Source of the DNA: Bacteroidales bacterium
GTDB lineage: Bacteria > Bacteroidota > Bacteroidia > Bacteroidales > UBA932
Direction of reading: 5' to 3'
Assembly (NCBI GenBank): GCA_017437755.1
Contig: JAFRXI010000014.1
Coordinates: 1-44,003, forward strand
Length of the DNA stretch: 44,003 nucleotides
Shown: positions 40,642-44,003 of the stretch, piece after piece
Position numbering within the stretch: position 1 is the first letter of the stretch
Layout of the letters: each line of letters starts with the position of its first letter
The notes under the pieces: generated by a model
What the model saw: only the letters and a program-made list of their open reading frames with translations
What the model was told of the DNA's origin: nothing
Database searches by the model: none
Translations under genes and position numbers: made by a program

Positions 40642-41664
40642 TCAGATTCGGCCGTCACTCATGAAGAGGTAGGTGCAGTCCAGCGAGCCGGTGCCGCCTC
40701 CGGCTTCGATATAGTACATGAGCTCGTACATCTTCCCCATGCGCATACCCAGGCTCTCGAATTTTGTAAAATGTGCGGATGCGTCGATATGGCCGCTTTG
40801 GCGTGCAACCGTTCGGACAGAAAAATACTGAGGGTACGTCTGCGTACCTGTTATGGATGGCTGCTGAACTCTTAGATTCTGATAGATCTCGTAATTAGCA
40901 CCATCTACGGTAAATTCCCCCTTTTTTTGACCGAGAAGATTAGCCCCCGGTTTATTATACCAGTCGTCGACAATATAGAATTCGACGAGAGGATCCATTG
41001 TCCATCCGTGAATACCTATGTAACTATAGCCGCCTGCCGACCCGGTTTTGCTGTGCCTGAAATAACAGTCATACTGCATATCCTTCGGGTCGACGTCGCT
41101 GTCTTTATCATAATAGTATCCGAGGCCCATGACATAATTATTTGTCCCGTTCCAAGAGGTTTTGAACGTGCCATTGTCGTAGTATGTCACGGAATTATTT
41201 CCGCCTTGATACCAGATTTTTCCCGACCAACCGGTATTACCAACCGAGAACGTAACGGTATTGTTATTCCGCCCTTGGTCTGTTTTGCCGCTGCCGACGT
41301 GCCCCATCTCGTCCCGGGCGGGGTCGCGGTCATTCACGCTGATTGCGACCTTGTCGGAGGCCCTGCCCGCCGTTGCCGAGATCTCGCACTCTCCTTTACC
41401 TTTTGCAAGAACGTAACCATAGGCATTCACCTTTGCGACTGCAGGGTCCGATGAACTCCAGACGACAGTCCCCGCATCGGCATCCTCTGGCGTAATCTCC
41501 ACATTGAGAGAAAATTTCTCTCCAACCAACATCGACGATTCGGGCGCACCTTTGATGGCAATGCTTATTGCCGGAGACTCGTCGGTAGCGTGAGGTTCCC
41601 TCGCGCAGCCCGTCGAAATTAATGCCAGGGCTGCTTGGACAATCCATACAATTCTTCTGTTCAT
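40642..41664 (-). CDS. GH11 endo-1,4-beta-xylanase lipoprotein with Ig-like domain
   Basis: A 340-residue lipoprotein: signal peptide with lipobox LISTGC (C20). Residues about 33-110 are a bacterial Ig-like (BIG2) domain (LNVEITPEDA, VVWSSSDPAVAKVNAYGYVLAKGKG in part). Residues about 136-336 are a GH11 jelly roll: NNSVTYYDNGTFKTSW, YSYIGIHGWTMDPLVEFYIV with nucleophile E228, QPSITGTQTYPQYFSVR, HFTKFESLGMRMG, and acid/base E320 in YYIEAGGGTGS. GH11 enzymes cut the xylan backbone; this one would be held on the cell surface. It starts 22 nt after hipT without a visible promoter of its own. The ATG at 41664 gives the normal signal peptide. Confidence 0.88.
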   Translation of the reverse strand: MNRRIVWIVQAALALISTGCAREPHATDESPAISIAIKGAPESSMLVGEKFSLNVEITPEDADAGTVVWSSSDPAVAKVNAYGYVLAKGKGECEISATAGRASDKVAISVNDRDPARDEMGHVGSGKTDQGRNNNTVTFSVGNTGWSGKIWYQGGNNSVTYYDNGTFKTSWNGTNNYVMGLGYYYDKDSDVDPKDMQYDCYFRHSKTGSAGGYSYIGIHGWTMDPLVEFYIVDDWYNKPGANLLGQKKGEFTVDGANYEIYQNLRVQQPSITGTQTYPQYFSVRTVARQSGHIDASAHFTKFESLGMRMGKMYELMYYIEAGGGTGSLDCTYLFMSDGRI

Positions 41665-41686
41665 AATCACTTTTCTCTTTTTTAAA

Positions 41687-42640
41687 TCAAAAAATGTCCT
41701 TCCCGGATTTAGGTTGACTCCGATTATGAAGGAGTTCAATATAGGCTGCCTTAAGTTCTTCGGACAGGAAGGATCGTTGAATCTCTTCTTCAAACTTTGG
41801 GAGAAGACTCAAATACTTCTTCTTAATCCTGTCGAATACAATCTCAGGAACGCCACAGGTCTTGAATGCTGCGACAAAGTCTGATTCCTTGATATGTTTC
41901 TTTTTCCCGTTAAGGTTCAGGGCCAGTTCTTCATCATCGGCCGGATTGATAATAGCTGCGCTTAAGAGATCATATGCCGGGGAGAGAACAGTTTCGCCGG
42001 CTGGGGAATACAGGGAGAAGTTCTTCAGGTGCATATCGTTGTTCCCTGTGAGCCATGAGAAATACACCAACTCCAGGAAGTCCACCATGTCCAATTGAGG
42101 GAAGGCGGAATACTTCCGTATGGCCTTTCCGATCTGTTCGTATGAACTCCGGTACTTATGTTCCGTTTGACGCTCAGTGAGCTGACACATATCCTCCATT
42201 GCGATCTTCTCCCCGTTTTTCGTCCTGTCAATCCGCTTAGTCAGGTAGCCGATGCTGCCGTCTTTCATCCTGATAAGCGTATGGGGAACGATCTTCAGTT
42301 TGGCGATTTCGGCCAGGTGCATTGTAAGATCTTCATTCTCGGGCAACATTGCGAAACGATCTGTCTGGGGTTTGAAGATATAGCCGCCCCAGAGCCCCAC
42401 GATTGTAAGCTTCTGGGAATCCTTATGCTTGTAGAGATTCAGAGACAGTTTCGGCTGGACGCCGGTCAAAGTGGTTTGAGACTTGATAACTTGGACTGCC
42501 AAGTCGTCCATCTCTTCGCGGGTGTAATCCAAAACGGGTGCTGACGCCGTCCCAAAGAATTTCCGACAACAGGACTTATGGAAATCAGCCTCTCCCGGGC
42601 CGAGGTCCTTATAGCAGAATAAACACTTACTCATCACCAT
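41687..42640 (-). CDS. HipT-like kinase toxin (HipA C-terminal domain)
   Basis: A 317-residue serine/threonine kinase of the HipA family lacking the N-subdomain, which is encoded separately just upstream. It begins with a zinc-ribbon-like segment (CLFCYKDLG...SCCRKFFG). The Gly-rich loop is TLTGVQPKLSL (T57-L-T59), the ATP-binding lysine is K90 (GGYIFKPQ), the catalytic loop is GNNDMHLKN (D202), and the metal-binding aspartate is in SPAYDLL (D224). HipA/HipT kinases inactivate aminoacyl-tRNA synthetases by phosphorylation and cause growth arrest. The start is the ATG at 42640, or 42634 which overlaps the hipS stop (ATGAGTAA). Confidence 0.88.
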   Translation of the reverse strand: MVMSKCLFCYKDLGPGEADFHKSCCRKFFGTASAPVLDYTREEMDDLAVQVIKSQTTLTGVQPKLSLNLYKHKDSQKLTIVGLWGGYIFKPQTDRFAMLPENEDLTMHLAEIAKLKIVPHTLIRMKDGSIGYLTKRIDRTKNGEKIAMEDMCQLTERQTEHKYRSSYEQIGKAIRKYSAFPQLDMVDFLELVYFSWLTGNNDMHLKNFSLYSPAGETVLSPAYDLLSAAIINPADDEELALNLNGKKKHIKESDFVAAFKTCGVPEIVFDRIKKKYLSLLPKFEEEIQRSFLSEELKAAYIELLHNRSQPKSGKDIF

Positions 42641-42959
42641 CCCCCTTTATCGGAATAACACTGACCGCGCCGATGCAGTCCTTACAGCAGAGAAGCAGAA
42701 GAGAAAACCTATCCAGTTCGCTTATGTCCGTATTACGGAGTGCAACATCCAGAAGCCACCCTTCTGGAATGAGGCCATCAAAGAACGGAAAAAGAACCGG
42801 AGACTTATATGGCTTTTCCGTCAAAGGAAGGGTAAGGCTGACGGGCTTGGCCTCAGCATCGGAAAGATACGCTGTATCATAAAGGAACTCATAGCCTTCA
42901 TCTGTCTCTTTCAGGATTCCGGCGGCTTTCCCTTTGTACTGAATCAATGCCGTTTTCAT
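42627..42959 (-). CDS. HipS-like protein (HipA N-terminal domain)
   Basis: A 110-residue protein equal to the N-subdomain-1 of HipA: KAAGILKETDEGYEFLYDTAYL, the PVSLTLPLTEKPY core, FPFFDGLIPEGWLLD and the end DCIGAVSVIPI. In E. coli HipBST the matching protein HipS is the actual antitoxin of HipT; the same is inferred here. It overlaps hipB by 4 nt and hipT by 14 nt, so the three proteins are translationally coupled. Confidence 0.87.
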   Translation of the reverse strand: MKTALIQYKGKAAGILKETDEGYEFLYDTAYLSDAEAKPVSLTLPLTEKPYKSPVLFPFFDGLIPEGWLLDVALRNTDISELDRFSLLLLCCKDCIGAVSVIPIKGDGDE

Positions 42960-43162
42960 TTCACCTTCTTTTGAGGAACCAGTTCGTATCCGAACAGATC
43001 AAAAACCTGGGCGACTTTGTCCATCCGAACAGTTGCCTTTCCCTGCTCTAATTCCCGGACGAAGTTCAGGCCTACCCCGGATTTCATCGCTAAATCCACC
43101 TGCGTCAGGCCATGCTCCTTCCGTAGAGCTTTCAATGTTGAAGATATGACATTATTGCTCAT
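42956..43162 (-). CDS. HipB-like HTH antitoxin/repressor
   Basis: A 68-residue XRE-type helix-turn-helix protein: LKALRKEHGLTQVDLAMKSGVGLNFVRELEQGKATVRMDKV in outline, with a short C-terminal strand (LFGYELVPQKK). It is first in the hipB-hipS-hipT operon and probably represses it by binding the palindromes upstream. Confidence 0.9.
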   Translation of the reverse strand: MSNNVISSTLKALRKEHGLTQVDLAMKSGVGLNFVRELEQGKATVRMDKVAQVFDLFGYELVPQKKVK

Positions 43163-43167
43163 AATTA

Positions 43168-43226
43168 CATTCGCTTGAATGCAAATATAAGAAATAAAAA
43201 CAAAACTACATTACAACAGATGTAAT
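43168..43226 (-). promoter_or_regulatory. hipBST promoter and candidate operators
   Basis: The -7 box TATATTTG lies at 43189-43182 (minus strand). Palindrome CATTC-GCTT-GAATG (43168-43181) abuts it on the start-site side, and ATTACA-ACAGA-TGTAAT (43210-43226) lies about 20 bp upstream, near the -33 region. The two do not share a core, but TTACAT recurs at 43165 and 43248. Placement on both sides of the promoter fits repression by HipB. Confidence 0.5.
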
Positions 43227-43399
43227 ATTTGAACAAAAAACAACTATTACATCCGAAAAAAGGTAGTAAATAGTAAAGGGGAATATGAAGAATTAGAAAG
43301 ACACTAACTGACAGAAATGTTTCCCAAATGTTACCCTAAAAGCAATTAATAATCCGACAAGTGTTTGATTGTTAGCTATTTATATCAATAAGTTAGTGT
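43227..43399. other. AT-rich non-coding stretch
   Basis: No gene is visible. The sequence is very AT-rich, contains TTACATCC (43248) and CCCAAATGTTACCC (43323-43336), and ends at the att-like repeat. Probably the right end of the islet. Confidence 0.3.
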
Positions 43400-43417
43400 T
43401 CCCGCCCGAGGCACGAA
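43400..43417 (+). repeat. tRNA-Leu 3'-tail copy 2 (att-like)
   Basis: TCCCGCCCGAGGCACGAA repeats the tRNA-Leu 3' end with two differences and shares 15 bases exactly with the copy at 40587. It is followed by an imperfect hairpin (TGCCTA...GTCC / GGAC...TAGGAGCA, about 43422-43456) that probably terminates the TfoX-domain gene on the minus strand. Confidence 0.6.
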
Positions 43418-43499
43418 AAGTGCCTATCGTCCCTCAAGGTAGGACATTAGGAGCATTTTTCTGTCGGGCTGAAGAACCGGGAGACCGATTTATTCGAAT

Positions 43500-43826
43500 T
43501 TACTTCAATGGATTCTTCTTCGCCTTGGGCTTAGGTAGTGCCGGCATCGTGGCTTTGATGAGTGCAGTCAGGTAATCCCGGTCATCCACATCGCTGATGT
43601 AGAAATAGTCCTTGGCGCCTTCATACGGGGGCCGAAGGATGACTTCTTTCAAGAGAGCACGCCCTGGCTCCGTCACTTTGACATAGAAGTTATTGTCGCA
43701 GATAAGGCCAAAGAGAATACCGTCGCAATAGGCGCAGTAGTCTCCCACCATCTTTTTCACGTCGATTTCTCCAGCATCCGAGCACTGGTCGATGATGTAT
43801 TGAACGAAGTCTGAATTGCAGGCCAT
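43500..43826 (-). CDS. TfoX N-terminal domain protein
   Basis: A 108-residue single-domain protein of the TfoX N-terminal family (VKKMVGDYCAYCDGILFGLICDNNFYVKVT, in outline, and LRPPYEGAKDYFYISDVDDRDYL). In gamma-proteobacteria TfoX/Sxy regulates competence, but the isolated N domain in Bacteroidota has no established function. The C-terminus is lysine-rich. It lies just outside the islet repeats. Confidence 0.88.
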   Translation of the reverse strand: MACNSDFVQYIIDQCSDAGEIDVKKMVGDYCAYCDGILFGLICDNNFYVKVTEPGRALLKEVILRPPYEGAKDYFYISDVDDRDYLTALIKATMPALPKPKAKKNPLK

Positions 43827-43889
43827 AAACCTCGATTTATCTAACTCTCAAAGATAATCATTACTCCATACAAATAAAACCGCAAAAAA

Positions 43890-43921
43890 TTTGGTTTATA
43901 TTGTAAACTTGTTTATATTTG
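43890..43921 (+). promoter_or_regulatory. Promoter of the gene at the right edge
   Basis: TTTG (43890-43893), 20-nt spacer, TATATTTG (43914-43921): a full match to the Bacteroides consensus. Expected leader about 60 nt to the ATG at 43987. Confidence 0.75.
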
Positions 43922-43986
43922 CACCGTGGAAGGGGAAGACTGCGCAGCTTCGTCCATCCGCAAAAAATGGTTAAACAATTGATACA

Positions 43987-44003
43987 ATGGAACAAAACAA
44001 AGA
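43987..44003 (+). CDS. Start of an unidentified gene (cut by window end)
   Basis: ATG followed by codons for EQNK, then the window ends. The strong promoter upstream supports a real gene, but nothing can be said about its product. Confidence 0.45.

Larger units (their letters stand above)
40587..43417. mobile_element. Putative integrase-less islet next to tRNA-Leu
   Basis: About 2.8 kb bounded by direct repeats of a tRNA-Leu 3' tail (40587 and 43400) and lying downstream of a tRNA-Leu gene. It is visibly richer in A and T than the core genes, and carries cargo of the kind found on islands: a GH11 xylanase and a HipBST toxin-antitoxin. No integrase, transposase or relaxase is present. It may be a decayed island or one moved in trans. 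The repeats could instead be relics of separate events. Confidence 0.42.

Noticed and set aside
40474-40875. Open frame on the plus strand across the first tail repeat
   Set aside because: It runs through the xylanase terminator and antisense to its coding end; no recognisable domain.

Overview
The window looks like core chromosome of a member of the Bacteroidota, most likely order Bacteroidales. Evidence: nearly every transcription unit is preceded by the Bacteroides-type -7 box TAnnTTTG, often with TTTG 19-22 bases upstream; Shine-Dalgarno sequences are not evident; and gene content and order (rplM-rpsI-rpsB, a pheA-aminotransferase-tyrA-DAHP synthase/chorismate mutase operon, mreBCD-mrdA-rodA, cytochrome b SdhC, HipA-type genes with a zinc-ribbon start) are typical of the group. 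The core is GC-rich for Bacteroidales. Secreted GH3 and GH11 enzymes suggest a plant-polysaccharide (gut or rumen) niche; this is inference.

Layout. 1-2668 (-): ribosomal proteins S2 (cut by the window edge), S9 and L13, preceded by lpxK. 2883-3917 (+): tRNA dihydrouridine synthase. 3918-8027 (-): a four-gene Phe/Tyr operon headed by a 17-residue aromatic leader peptide and an attenuator. 8052-8810 (-): sdhC without sdhA or sdhB beside it. 8903-11671 (+): pyrH and a GH3 glycosidase. 11782-17239 (-): frr, a frameshifted aminopeptidase P, three small envelope-type genes, hemW and a coiled-coil membrane protein. 17303-25155: small conserved genes, a large M16-like protein without its zinc motif, a TPR protein, a U32-family protein and a hypothetical exported protein. 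25300-29565 (-): PBP1A, ddl, prmC. 29655-33262: topA, an Lrp-type regulator and ispD. 33339-39068 (+): the rod-shape operon mreB-mreC-mreD-mrdA-rodA.

The right-hand 4.5 kb is an accessory region. A tRNA-Leu(UAA) gene at 39659-40306 is split between U34 and A35 by a 563-nt group I intron with a recognisable core, and the intron carries a decayed HNH endonuclease reading frame. Two further copies of a tRNA-Leu 3' tail lie at 40587 and 43400. They flank a 2.8-kb islet with a lipoprotein GH11 xylanase and a three-gene HipB-HipS-HipT toxin-antitoxin system, but no integrase. A TfoX N-terminal-domain gene and the first codons of one more gene finish the window.

The most notable items are the intron-split tRNA-Leu, the Phe/Tyr leader-peptide attenuator, and the islet bounded by tRNA tails. 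All calls are by reading the sequence; no database search or folding program was run.
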